Positions 1 to 5,597 are shown, counted from the stretch's first letter. The stretch: 5,642 bases of DNA from Methylophilales bacterium (GCA_013205275.1 JABMNG010000101.1:1-5642); one strand, 5' to 3'. Numbers and translations are program-made. The notes: generated from the sequence alone by a model not told the origin.

Positions 1-70
1 CTTCAACGATATTAATGTTGGTGATCAGATTGAAGTGTATGAGACTGTGGAAGTGGCGAGAAAGCTTTAA
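1..70 (+). CDS. infB: Translation initiation factor IF-2, C-terminal end (partial)
   Basis: Only the last 22 codons are inside the window, reading from base 2 to a TAA at 68-70. The visible peptide (FNDINVGDQIEVYETVEV, then ARKL) resembles the end of IF-2 domain IV: a beta-barrel strand pattern in which 'F/Y-N-D-...-G-D-x-I-E-x-(Y/F)-E' precedes a short tail. IF-2 is the GTPase that brings fMet-tRNA to the 30S subunit and promotes subunit joining; its GTPase domains lie upstream, outside the window. The assignment rests on this short match plus the fact that rbfA, truB, rpsO and pnp follow in the order usual after infB in gammaproteobacteria. The rbfA start lies 2 bases after the stop, which suggests translational coupling. 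Confidence 0.85.
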   Translation, partial: FNDINVGDQIEVYETVEVARKL

Positions 71-72
71 CA

Positions 73-417
73 TTGCCAAAAGATTATCCAAGAAGCGTAA
101 GAATCAGTCAGCAAATTAAAAAAGAACTGGCTGATCTACTGCTATTTCAAATCAAGGACCCAGCACTTAATAGACTTACAATTCTTGATGTTGAAGTTTC
201 TCCGTGCCTTAAGCACGCAAAAGTCTTTTTTGTGGTCAGTAAATATGATGAAGAGGTTGCTAAAGGCCTAAAAAGATCGATGCCTTTTTTGCGATCTCAA
301 TTAGCAAAAAAGATGACAACAAGAGGCATTCCAAAATTACATTTTGTTTACGATAAAACCATAGATGAAAGTATGAAGATATCCCAATTACTTGATAGCG
401 CTCTGAACCCTAAGTAA
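73..417 (+). CDS. rbfA: Ribosome-binding factor A (30S maturation)
   Basis: RbfA binds the free 30S subunit near the 5' end of 16S rRNA, assists late processing and is needed for growth in the cold. The 114-residue product has the single KH-like domain of the family: an opening helix rich in R/Q/K (residues about 8-24), 'IKDPALNRLTI' (about 27-37), the strand 'VEVSPCLKHAKVFF' and, near the end, 'GIPKLHFVYD' followed by a helix 'SMKISQLLDSAL'. It is about 20 residues shorter than the 133-residue E. coli protein because the charged C-terminal tail is missing; the folded core appears complete. The start is TTG at 73-75, chosen because it gives the family N-terminus ('PKDYPRSVRISQQI') and no earlier start fits. 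The Shine-Dalgarno is weak (GCGAGA at 56-61), so re-initiation by ribosomes leaving infB is likely. Confidence 0.94.
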   Translation: MPKDYPRSVRISQQIKKELADLLLFQIKDPALNRLTILDVEVSPCLKHAKVFFVVSKYDEEVAKGLKRSMPFLRSQLAKKMTTRGIPKLHFVYDKTIDESMKISQLLDSALNPK

Positions 418-425
418 ATTAATTT

Positions 426-1325
426 ATGATAATTAAGAAGCATAAACAGGAAATTGATGGTCTTTTGTTAGTTGATAAACCTCTGGGCTATTCATCAAAT
501 CAAGCACTATCTAAAATAAAATGGTTTTATAATCCTAAAAAAGTTGGACATACAGGGACATTAGATCCATTGGCCACTGGTTTATTGCCTATTTGTCTCG
601 GTGAGGCTACAAAATTTTCAAGCTACCTGTTTGACGCAGATAAAACCTATGAAGCAAAGATAAAATTAGGCTATACCAGTTCTACTGGTGACGCCGAGGG
701 AACTTTACAAAGCTGGAATATTGAAAATTTTCCAGATAAGGACATTGTAGAGAAGGCCCTTAGGGAGTTTGAGGGGGCTATTGAGCAAACACCACCGATG
801 TATTCGGCATTGAAACATGAAGGAAAGGCCCTTTATCAGTACGCGAGAGAGGGGATTGAAATCCCAAGAAAAAAAAGAACGGTATCAATATTATCAATTA
901 AAGTAATTGAATTAAAAAATGACGAACTGCATTTGGAAATAAATTGCTCAAAAGGAACATACATTCGAACTCTGGCGGAAGATTTAGGCAAGAAACTAAT
1001 GGTAGGTGGGTACTTAATTGGTCTAAGAAGAACTAAAATTGGCGCTCATTCAATTGATAATGCAGTTTCTCTTGAGTCAATAGAAGAAAGTTCAGAAGAT
1101 GATAGGATTAAATTAATTAAGCCGATTGATCATTTTTTGAATGAATTTGAGAGCCTTACCCTTACCAAAGACGAGGAAGCCTCTATTAAGGATGGAAAAG
1201 TTGTTTACAAGGAAGGGGCAACAGAAGGTATTTATCGTCTATATAATGAGGATACTAGATTTATCGGGCTAGCCGAGGGAGATGCCGCCGGTAACCTGAA
1301 GGTTAAAAGATTAATGTCAATCTAA
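426..1325 (+). CDS. truB: tRNA pseudouridine(55) synthase TruB
   Basis: TruB converts U55 in the T-loop of nearly all tRNAs to pseudouridine in the cytoplasm and also acts as a tRNA folding chaperone. The 299-residue protein opens with 'DGLLLVDKPLGYSSNQAL' (11-28), the KP motif of this synthase family. The catalytic-aspartate motif is 'GHTGTLDPLATGLLPICLG', with the nucleophile at D47 (D48 in E. coli). 'CSKGTYIRTLAEDLG', the family's RTL motif, lies near residues 174-188. The C-terminal part (about 245-299, ending in 'FIGLAEGD...' and 'VKRLMSI') corresponds to the short PUA-like domain of the bacterial enzyme. Length is slightly under the 314 of E. coli. An in-frame TAA at 420-422 makes ATG 426 the most upstream possible start. 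I see no convincing Shine-Dalgarno, so expression probably depends on ribosomes finishing rbfA 8 bases upstream. Confidence 0.97.
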   Translation: MIIKKHKQEIDGLLLVDKPLGYSSNQALSKIKWFYNPKKVGHTGTLDPLATGLLPICLGEATKFSSYLFDADKTYEAKIKLGYTSSTGDAEGTLQSWNIENFPDKDIVEKALREFEGAIEQTPPMYSALKHEGKALYQYAREGIEIPRKKRTVSILSIKVIELKNDELHLEINCSKGTYIRTLAEDLGKKLMVGGYLIGLRRTKIGAHSIDNAVSLESIEESSEDDRIKLIKPIDHFLNEFESLTLTKDEEASIKDGKVVYKEGATEGIYRLYNEDTRFIGLAEGDAAGNLKVKRLMSI

Positions 1326-1345
1326 ATTAGGCATTTAAAAACATA

Positions 1346-1374
1346 TTGTTAAATTAATAAAATACCGTTAAAAT
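1346..1374 (+). promoter_or_regulatory. Predicted sigma70 promoter of rpsO
   Basis: TTGTTA (1346-1351) and TAAAAT (1369-1374) are separated by exactly 17 bases in the gap between truB and rpsO. The expected start point is near 1381, giving a leader of only about 20 bases before the rpsO ATG. In E. coli rpsO also has its own promoter in the same gap, besides readthrough from the infB operon. The hexamers and spacing are seen directly; activity is inferred. Confidence 0.6.
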
Positions 1375-1400
1375 GTTCGGTTCTGAAATAGGAGAAGTAA

Positions 1401-1670
1401 ATGACAAGTACTGCTGTAGAAAAAGTGAAGATAGTAGCAGATTATCAATTAGCTAAAAATGACACTGGCTCACCTGAGGTTCAGGTAGCACTTATAACAG
1501 ATAGAATAAATTATTTAACAGGACACTTCAAAGTTAATGCTAAAGACCATCATTCCAGAAGAGGTCTCTTAGCTCTTGTAAGTCAACGACGCAAACTCTT
1601 AGATTATCTTAAAAGAGAAAGTATTGAGCGTTATCAAGGTCTAATTACACGTCTTGGTTTAAGAAAATAA
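1401..1670 (+). CDS. rpsO: 30S ribosomal protein S15
   Basis: S15 is a primary binding protein of the 16S rRNA central domain (helices 20-22) and contributes to an intersubunit bridge. The 89-residue product has the same length as E. coli S15 and carries its signature blocks: 'NDTGSPEVQVALIT' (20-33), 'INYLTGHF' (36-43), 'KDHHSRRGLLALVSQRRKLLDYLKR' split over about 48-72, and the C-terminal 'RLGLRK'. The start is firm: AGGAG at 1390-1394 sits 6 bases before the ATG, and an in-frame TAA (1398-1400) directly precedes it. It has its own promoter candidate and is followed by a terminator/attenuator before pnp, the arrangement known in enterobacteria. E. coli S15 represses its own translation through a pseudoknot in the leader; I could not confirm an equivalent structure here. 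Confidence 0.98.
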   Translation: MTSTAVEKVKIVADYQLAKNDTGSPEVQVALITDRINYLTGHFKVNAKDHHSRRGLLALVSQRRKLLDYLKRESIERYQGLITRLGLRK

Positions 1671-1688
1671 AAAAGTTGCTGTGAATTT

Positions 1689-1730
1689 AAAGCCGATTAT
1701 TTGCTAATAAAGCATGTGTCGGCTTTTTTT
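1689..1730 (+). terminator. Rho-independent terminator/attenuator after rpsO
   Basis: AAAGCCGA (1689-1696) pairs with TCGGCTTT (1719-1726), and the T run extends over 1724-1730. The 22-base interior can fold further through TGCT (1702-1705) with AGCA (1711-1714) around an AATAA loop, making a longer, imperfect hairpin. It lies 19 bases after the rpsO stop and upstream of pnp, where E. coli has its t1 attenuator. Partial readthrough into pnp is likely because no strong separate pnp promoter is visible; that part is inference. Confidence 0.85.
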
Positions 1731-1743
1731 ATTATTGAGTCAT

Positions 1744-1767
1744 TCATTATTGGGAAGTGAATAATGA
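1744..1767 (+). promoter_or_regulatory. Hairpin in the pnp mRNA leader
   Basis: TCATTATT (1744-1751) and AATAATGA (1760-1767) form a perfect 8-bp inverted repeat around an 8-base loop (GGGAAGTG), ending 24 bases before the pnp ATG. In E. coli the pnp leader carries a stem that RNase III cleaves and PNPase then uses to repress its own message. This stem is shorter and A/T-only apart from one C-G pair, so the functional parallel rests on position only. Confidence 0.4.
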
Positions 1768-1791
1768 TTAAAAAATTAAAGGAAAATAAAA

Positions 1792-3930
1792 ATGTTTAAT
1801 ATAGTAAAAAAGAGTATTAAGTTTGGTGAAAATACCCTAACAATAGAAACAGGTGAGATAGGACGTCAAGCGGATGGTGCGGTAATGGTAACTTATGGTG
1901 ATACGGTTGTTTTTGTAACGGCTGTGGGCAATAAAAATGCTAAAGAAGGACAAGATTTTTTCCCATTAACTGTAGATTATCAAGAAAAAACATATGCAGC
2001 AGGAAAAATTCCAGGTGGTTTTTTCAAGAGAGAGGGCCGACCAAGTGAGAAAGAGACATTAACATGCAGGTTGATTGATAGACCTCTGAGGCCTTTATTT
2101 CCAAAAAACTTTTATAATGAAATTCAAATTGTAGCAACCGTTATGTCTTCTGACAGTGAAATAGATTCAGATATTCCTGCAATTATTGGAGCTTCAGCTG
2201 CTTTAGCTATTTCAGGCATTCCATTTTATGGTCCTGTTGGGGCTGCCCGTGTAGGTTATGTTGATGAAAAGTTTGTTATAAATCCAACAAAAACTCAATT
2301 AGCAGTAAGCGAATTAGACCTTGTGGTTGCTGGAAGTGATTCTGCGGTTCTTATGGTTGAATCTGAGGCTAAAGAATTACCAGAGGTAGTTATGCTTGAT
2401 GCTGTTCAAGCTGGACATAAAGCAATGCAACCAATCATAAAAATGATAAAGGAATTTGCTAAGGAAGCATCAAAAGAACCTTGGGACTGGAAAGCAGCTG
2501 AGGAAAATAAAGACCTAATCACTCAAATTGAAAAAATTGCTGGTAAAGAATTAGAAAAAGCATTTGAAATTAAAGCGAAAGGTGAGCGCTCAGAAAAAAT
2601 CGCTGAAATTAAAGATAAGGTTATGGCTAAAGTGGCTAATGCGGACACAAGCCCTAATGAAATGAACGCCATTAAAAACGAATTCTTTAATTTGGAATCA
2701 AAGATTGTTAGGAATAAAATTTTAGACGGTGAGCCACGGATTGATGGTAGAGATACTAGAACCGTCAGGCCTATTGAGATAAGAACCGGTGTTTTACCTA
2801 GGGCCCATGGCTCAGCTTTATTTACAAGAGGTGAAACACAGGCAATTGTTGTTGCGACGCTTGGAACTGGTCGTGATGAACAAATTATTGATGCGCTTCA
2901 GGGTGAATATAAAGATCGATTTATGTTGCACTATAATTTTCCTCCGTATGCAACTGGAGAAACTGGAAGAGTAGGGACGCCAAAACGAAGGGAAATTGGT
3001 CACGGTAAATTAGCAAAAAGAGGTCTTTCAGCTGCACTTCCAAGCCAGGAAGATTTTGACTACACCATTCGTTTGGTTTCAGAGATTACTGAATCCAACG
3101 GTTCAAGCTCTATGGCTTCTATATGTGGCGGAACTATGGCTATGATGGATGCGGGCGTGCCAATGACTAATCACGTTGCCGGTATTGCAATGGGTTTAAT
3201 TAAAGAAGGAAATCGAGTTGCTGTTTTGACAGATATTCTGGGTGACGAGGATCATTTGGGCGATATGGACTTTAAAGTTGCTGGAACAGATAATGGCGTT
3301 ACTGCACTTCAAATGGATATAAAGATCACTGGAATCACTGCAGAAATAATGCAAGTTGCGCTCTCTCAAGCAAAAGAGGGCATTGATCATATCCTTAAAA
3401 TAATGAAGAAAACATTGAAGGGCCCTAGAACTGAGATGTCAAAATTTGCCCCACAAATACTAACAATTAAAATTCATCCAGATAAGATCAGGGATGTTAT
3501 TGGTAAAGGGGGTGCTGTAATTAAAGGGCTGGCAGCTGAAACAGGCGCAACAATAGACATTGATGATTCTGGATTAGTTAAAATTGCTTGTACAAGCGCC
3601 GAATCAGGACAAGCAGCTCTCGATAGAATTAAGGAAATTACTGCCGATGTTGAGGTTGACCAAGTATACGATGGCAAGGTAATCAAGATTCTAGATTTTG
3701 GAGCTATTGTATCCTTGTTGCCTGGTAAAGATGGTCTTTTGCATATCTCTCAAATTGCGCATGAGAGAATTAAAGCAGTTAAGGACCATTTATCTGAAGG
3801 TGATGAAGTTAAGGTTAAGGTTATTGAGGTTGATGATAAGGGCAGGGTTAGAGTAAGTGCTAAAGCTTTAATCGAAGCTCCACCAGAAGCAGAAAAGAAG
3901 GAAGAGGTTAGTGAGTCTGAAGAAGATTAA
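1792..3930 (+). CDS. pnp: Polynucleotide phosphorylase (PNPase)
   Basis: PNPase degrades RNA 3' to 5' by phosphorolysis, releasing nucleoside diphosphates, and can run in reverse to add tails; it works as a trimer, often within the RNA degradosome. The 712 residues match the 711 of E. coli across the full domain order. RNase PH domain 1 (about 10-145) contains the RNA-contacting 'FFKREGRPSEKE' loop. An all-helical linker follows (about 150-300). RNase PH domain 2 (about 315-545) has 'HGSALFTRGETQA', 'NFPPY' and the metal-site block 'ILGDEDHLGDMDF', where D485 and D491 match E. coli D486 and D492. A KH domain (about 552-612) has the GKGG loop at 571-574, and an S1 domain lies at about 622-692. 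The C-terminal 20 residues are highly acidic. AAGGAAA (1779-1785) is a good ribosome binding site for ATG 1792. Expression is probably set by readthrough from rpsO and by the leader hairpin. Confidence 0.98.
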   Translation: MFNIVKKSIKFGENTLTIETGEIGRQADGAVMVTYGDTVVFVTAVGNKNAKEGQDFFPLTVDYQEKTYAAGKIPGGFFKREGRPSEKETLTCRLIDRPLRPLFPKNFYNEIQIVATVMSSDSEIDSDIPAIIGASAALAISGIPFYGPVGAARVGYVDEKFVINPTKTQLAVSELDLVVAGSDSAVLMVESEAKELPEVVMLDAVQAGHKAMQPIIKMIKEFAKEASKEPWDWKAAEENKDLITQIEKIAGKELEKAFEIKAKGERSEKIAEIKDKVMAKVANADTSPNEMNAIKNEFFNLESKIVRNKILDGEPRIDGRDTRTVRPIEIRTGVLPRAHGSALFTRGETQAIVVATLGTGRDEQIIDALQGEYKDRFMLHYNFPPYATGETGRVGTPKRREIGHGKLAKRGLSAALPSQEDFDYTIRLVSEITESNGSSSMASICGGTMAMMDAGVPMTNHVAGIAMGLIKEGNRVAVLTDILGDEDHLGDMDFKVAGTDNGVTALQMDIKITGITAEIMQVALSQAKEGIDHILKIMKKTLKGPRTEMSKFAPQILTIKIHPDKIRDVIGKGGAVIKGLAAETGATIDIDDSGLVKIACTSAESGQAALDRIKEITADVEVDQVYDGKVIKILDFGAIVSLLPGKDGLLHISQIAHERIKAVKDHLSEGDEVKVKVIEVDDKGRVRVSAKALIEAPPEAEKKEEVSESEED

Positions 3931-3933
3931 TTA

Positions 3934-3957
3934 AAAAAGCCCCGAAAGGGGCTTTTT
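3934..3957. terminator. Bidirectional terminator shared by pnp and dksA
   Basis: AAAAAGCCCC (3934-3943), a GAAA tetraloop (3944-3947) and GGGGCTTTTT (3948-3957) form a perfect 10-bp stem. Because the stem is flanked by A's on one side and T's on the other, it reads as a rho-independent terminator on both strands. It fills the 25-base gap between the convergent pnp and dksA genes and runs into the last two bases of the dksA stop codon (complement of 3956-3958). Confidence 0.95.
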
Positions 3958-4498
3958 ATTTACCCATTTGTTTTTCTCTTATTTCATCAAGCGTTTTGCA
4001 GTCAATACATAGTGTTGCCGTTGGGCGAGCTTGAAGTCTTTGTAGACCAATCTCTTCTCCGCATTGATTACAATATCCATATTCATCATTTGAAATTAAT
4101 CTTAATGTGTCATCGATTTTTTTAATCAGCTTTCTTTCTCGATCTCGATTTCTAAGTTCAAGCGCCATATCTGATTCTTGACTTGCTCTATCATTAGGGT
4201 CGGCGTATGCAGTTACGTCATCTTGCATGTGTGAAACAGTTCGATCGATGTCATTACTTAAATCCATTTTCCATTCATTTAGAACTTTTATAAAATGTTC
4301 TTTTTGTATCTTATTCATGTATTTTTCATTTGATTTTGGTGTGTAGGGTTTAAATTTTTTTAGTTGTTGGTTACTTACTGGCTTAGGAGCAACTTTCTTC
4401 GCTACTGGCTTAGGAGCAACTTTCTTCGCTACTGGCTTAGCTATAGCTTTTTTGGCTGCTGCCATTGCTTTTCCTAAAAATGTTTTTTTAGTAACCAT
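3956..4498 (-). CDS. dksA: RNA polymerase-binding transcription factor DksA with a lysine-rich N-terminal tail
   Basis: DksA enters the RNA polymerase secondary channel and, with ppGpp, represses stable RNA promoters and activates amino-acid promoters. Residues about 58-180 align with E. coli DksA at a constant offset of 29. The coiled-coil tip residues are D100, D103 and A105 (E. coli D71, D74, A76), in 'ADPNDRASQ'. The zinc finger has all four cysteines, C143, C146, C164 and C167, within 'YCNQCG' and 'CIDCKTL', and the end is 'EIREKQMGK'. Unlike the 151-residue E. coli protein, this one has about 57 N-terminal residues with 16 lysines, many alanines and prolines and no acidic residue before E58; two exact copies of PVAKKVAPK are included. 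The tail resembles histone-H1-like bacterial tails and may bind nucleic acid (inference). ATG 4498 has AAGGGT (4507-4512) 8 bases upstream, and an in-frame TAA lies at complement 4511-4513. M12 is a possible second start. It lies 73 bases downstream of folD on the same strand. Confidence 0.95.
   Translation of the reverse strand: MVTKKTFLGKAMAAAKKAIAKPVAKKVAPKPVAKKVAPKPVSNQQLKKFKPYTPKSNEKYMNKIQKEHFIKVLNEWKMDLSNDIDRTVSHMQDDVTAYADPNDRASQESDMALELRNRDRERKLIKKIDDTLRLISNDEYGYCNQCGEEIGLQRLQARPTATLCIDCKTLDEIREKQMGK
4376..4440. repeat. 27-bp tandem repeat inside dksA
   Basis: Bases 4377-4403 and 4404-4430 are identical over all 27 positions, and a third partial copy (ACTGGCTTAG) covers 4431-4440; one shared T at 4376 extends the match. 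The period is nine codons, so copy-number changes keep frame and add or remove a nine-residue unit (PVAKKVAPK on the coding strand). Identity at synonymous positions points to a recent duplication. Confidence 0.95.
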
Positions 4499-4506
4499 TA
4501 CAATTG

Positions 4507-4512
4507 ACCCTT
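4507..4512 (-). promoter_or_regulatory. Ribosome binding site of dksA (upstream start)
   Basis: The complement reads AAGGGT, 8 bases before ATG 4498. It matters because it supports the long, tailed form of DksA over initiation at the in-frame ATG of residue 12 (4463-4465), which has its own AGGAAA (complement of 4470-4475) only 4 bases upstream. Confidence 0.6.
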
Positions 4513-4538
4513 ATAGTAAACAGTAAATTAACCGCGGA

Positions 4539-4567
4539 ATTTTACACTTTTTGTATAGCACTTGGAA
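4539..4567 (-). promoter_or_regulatory. Possible promoter of dksA
   Basis: On the complement, TTCCAA (4562-4567) and TAAAAT (4539-4544) are spaced 17 bases apart in the folD-dksA gap. The -10 is good, but the -35 matches consensus at only three of six positions. Expected start is near 4532. No terminator separates folD from dksA, so readthrough from folD is an alternative source of dksA mRNA. Confidence 0.35.
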
Positions 4568-4571
4568 GCTT

Positions 4572-5417
4572 TTAGATGAGTTTCTGAGCTAGCAAGGTAT
4601 TTTCCATGAGAGTTGCTACAGTCATTGGGCCCACACCACCTGGCACAGGAGTAATGTAAGAAGCTCTTTCTTTAGCTGTCTCAAACTCAACATCACCAAC
4701 AAGCTTTCCATTGATTCTATTTATACCAATATCGACAACAATTGCACCTTCCTTAATCCACTCCCCTCTGACAAGATTATGTTTTCCTGTAGCAACAATA
4801 ACTAAATCAGCTTGATTAACTTTTTGTTCTAAGTTTTTTGTACGGCTATGGCATGAAGTGGTTGTACATCCTTCCATTAATAATTCTAGGGCCATTGGCC
4901 TTCCAACATGATTCGATACGCCTACAATTGTCGCATCTAAGCCTTTGAGGACTATATTCGAGGCTTTAAGCATCTTAATTACACCATAAGGTGTACAGGG
5001 CCTGAGTTTTGGTTGGCGATTAACTAATAACCCCATATTTAAGGGATGGAATCCATCAATGTCTTTATTAGGATGAATAGCATCAATAATTAAATCTTCA
5101 ATAATATGACCTGGGAGAGGCGCCTGAACTAATATTCCGGTAATTGTAGGATCGGAATTTAGTTTATTAACTAGCAATAATAATTCATCTTGGGAGATAT
5201 TTTCCGCTAAATCATATGATATTGATTCAATCCCCACTTTTTCACATGCAATTTTTTTATTTCTAACATAAACCTGAGAGGCTGGATCATTTCCTATTAA
5301 TATAACCGCCAGAACAGGAGGATTAATACCCTTCATACGCCTATCAGATATTTCTTCTTTGACCTTGAGGAGTAATTTTTCAGCAATACTCTTGCCGTCA
5401 ATAATTTTGGCTGTCAT
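4572..5417 (-). CDS. folD: Bifunctional methylene-tetrahydrofolate dehydrogenase / methenyl-tetrahydrofolate cyclohydrolase
   Basis: FolD interconverts 5,10-methylene-THF, 5,10-methenyl-THF and 10-formyl-THF using NADP, supplying one-carbon units for purines and for formylation of initiator tRNA. The 281-residue product has the usual length and all catalytic-site residues at E. coli numbering: Y50 and K54 in 'SQVYVRNKKIACEKVG', Q98 in 'GILVQAPLP', and D121 in 'NKDIDGFHP'. The N-terminal catalytic domain (about 1-120) is followed by the Rossmann NADP-binding domain, with 'VGVSNHVGRPMALELL' (165-180) and a hydrophobic 'ADLVIVATG'. The signature 'PVPGGVGPMTVATL' lies at 257-270. ATG 5417 gives the expected N-terminus 'MTAKIIDGK'. 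The ribosome binding site is weak (GGAT, complement of 5428-5431). dksA follows on the same strand without an obvious terminator between them. Confidence 0.97.
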   Translation of the reverse strand: MTAKIIDGKSIAEKLLLKVKEEISDRRMKGINPPVLAVILIGNDPASQVYVRNKKIACEKVGIESISYDLAENISQDELLLLVNKLNSDPTITGILVQAPLPGHIIEDLIIDAIHPNKDIDGFHPLNMGLLVNRQPKLRPCTPYGVIKMLKASNIVLKGLDATIVGVSNHVGRPMALELLMEGCTTTSCHSRTKNLEQKVNQADLVIVATGKHNLVRGEWIKEGAIVVDIGINRINGKLVGDVEFETAKERASYITPVPGGVGPMTVATLMENTLLAQKLI

Positions 5418-5446
5418 TTGTGATTGTATCCAGTAGTGAAAAAATT

Positions 5447-5455
5447 ATTTTATCA
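5447..5455 (-). promoter_or_regulatory. Possible extended -10 promoter of folD
   Basis: The complement reads TGATAAAAT, a TGn extension plus a TAAAAT -10 box, placing the start near 5440 and leaving a leader of about 22 bases before ATG 5417. No acceptable -35 hexamer lies 16-18 bases upstream; that region runs into the 22-bp tandem repeats, which might bind an activator (inference). Confidence 0.4.
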
Positions 5456-5464
5456 GAATGACAC

Positions 5465-5530
5465 CTTAAAGCGCCATTCAATAAAACTTAAAGCACCATT
5501 CAATAAAACTTAAAGCGCCATTCAATAAAA
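5465..5530. repeat. Three tandem copies of a 22-bp repeat
   Basis: Copies are 5465-5486, 5487-5508 and 5509-5530, each beginning CTTAAAGCGCCATTCAAT and ending in an A run. Copies 1 and 3 are identical; copy 2 differs at one base (A instead of G at 5495). The array is directly abutting, non-coding, and lies between the divergent folD and tRNA-Pro genes. The 22-bp period is close to two helical turns, so each copy presents the same face of the DNA. I do not recognise the unit as a known protein-binding site. Confidence 0.95.
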
Positions 5531-5560
5531 TAAATTAACAATATAAAGGGACGAACGTAT

Positions 5561-5589
5561 TTGACCAAAAGTACTATTTAGGCTATATT
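5561..5589 (+). promoter_or_regulatory. Predicted stringent-type promoter of tRNA-Pro
   Basis: TTGACC (5561-5566) and TATATT (5584-5589) are separated by 17 bases. The bases after the -10 are TGCGCG (5590-5595), a GC-rich discriminator like that of rRNA and tRNA promoters inhibited by ppGpp and DksA. An AT-rich stretch (about 5527-5547) lies just upstream, where an UP element would be. The likely start is 5595-5597, at or within three bases of the mature tRNA 5' end. Confidence 0.8.
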
Positions 5590-5597
5590 TGCGCGTT

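Noticed and set aside
1381..1412. Possible hairpins around the rpsO ribosome binding site (TTCT 1381-1384 with AGAA 1393-1396; AGTA 1396-1399 with TACT 1409-1412)
   Set aside because: The stems are only 4 bp and mutually exclusive; too weak to call an S15 operator by eye.
1676..1764. Candidate pnp promoters (TTGCTG 1676-1681 with TATTTG; TTGAGT 1735-1740 with TGAATA)
   Set aside because: Both have poor -10 boxes and one overlaps the terminator; not better than chance in such AT-rich DNA.
2789..3003. Small open frames on both strands inside pnp (2789-2974 +, 2818-3003 -)
   Set aside because: They overlap the conserved second RNase PH domain of PNPase, show no family resemblance and have no ribosome binding site I could see; they are shadows of pnp.
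3196..3686. Two minus-strand open frames opposite pnp (3196-3390 and 3474-3686)
   Set aside because: They lie antisense to the catalytic and KH regions of PNPase, and their composition is that of the complement of a conserved gene.
5465..5530. CRISPR array interpretation of the 22-bp repeats
   Set aside because: The copies abut with no unique spacers, and no cas gene is in the window; this is a plain tandem repeat.
5465..5560. FIS-site interpretation of the repeats upstream of the tRNA promoter
   Set aside because: The unit does not fit the G/C-bounded 15-bp FIS consensus in any register I tried, so no binding protein is named.
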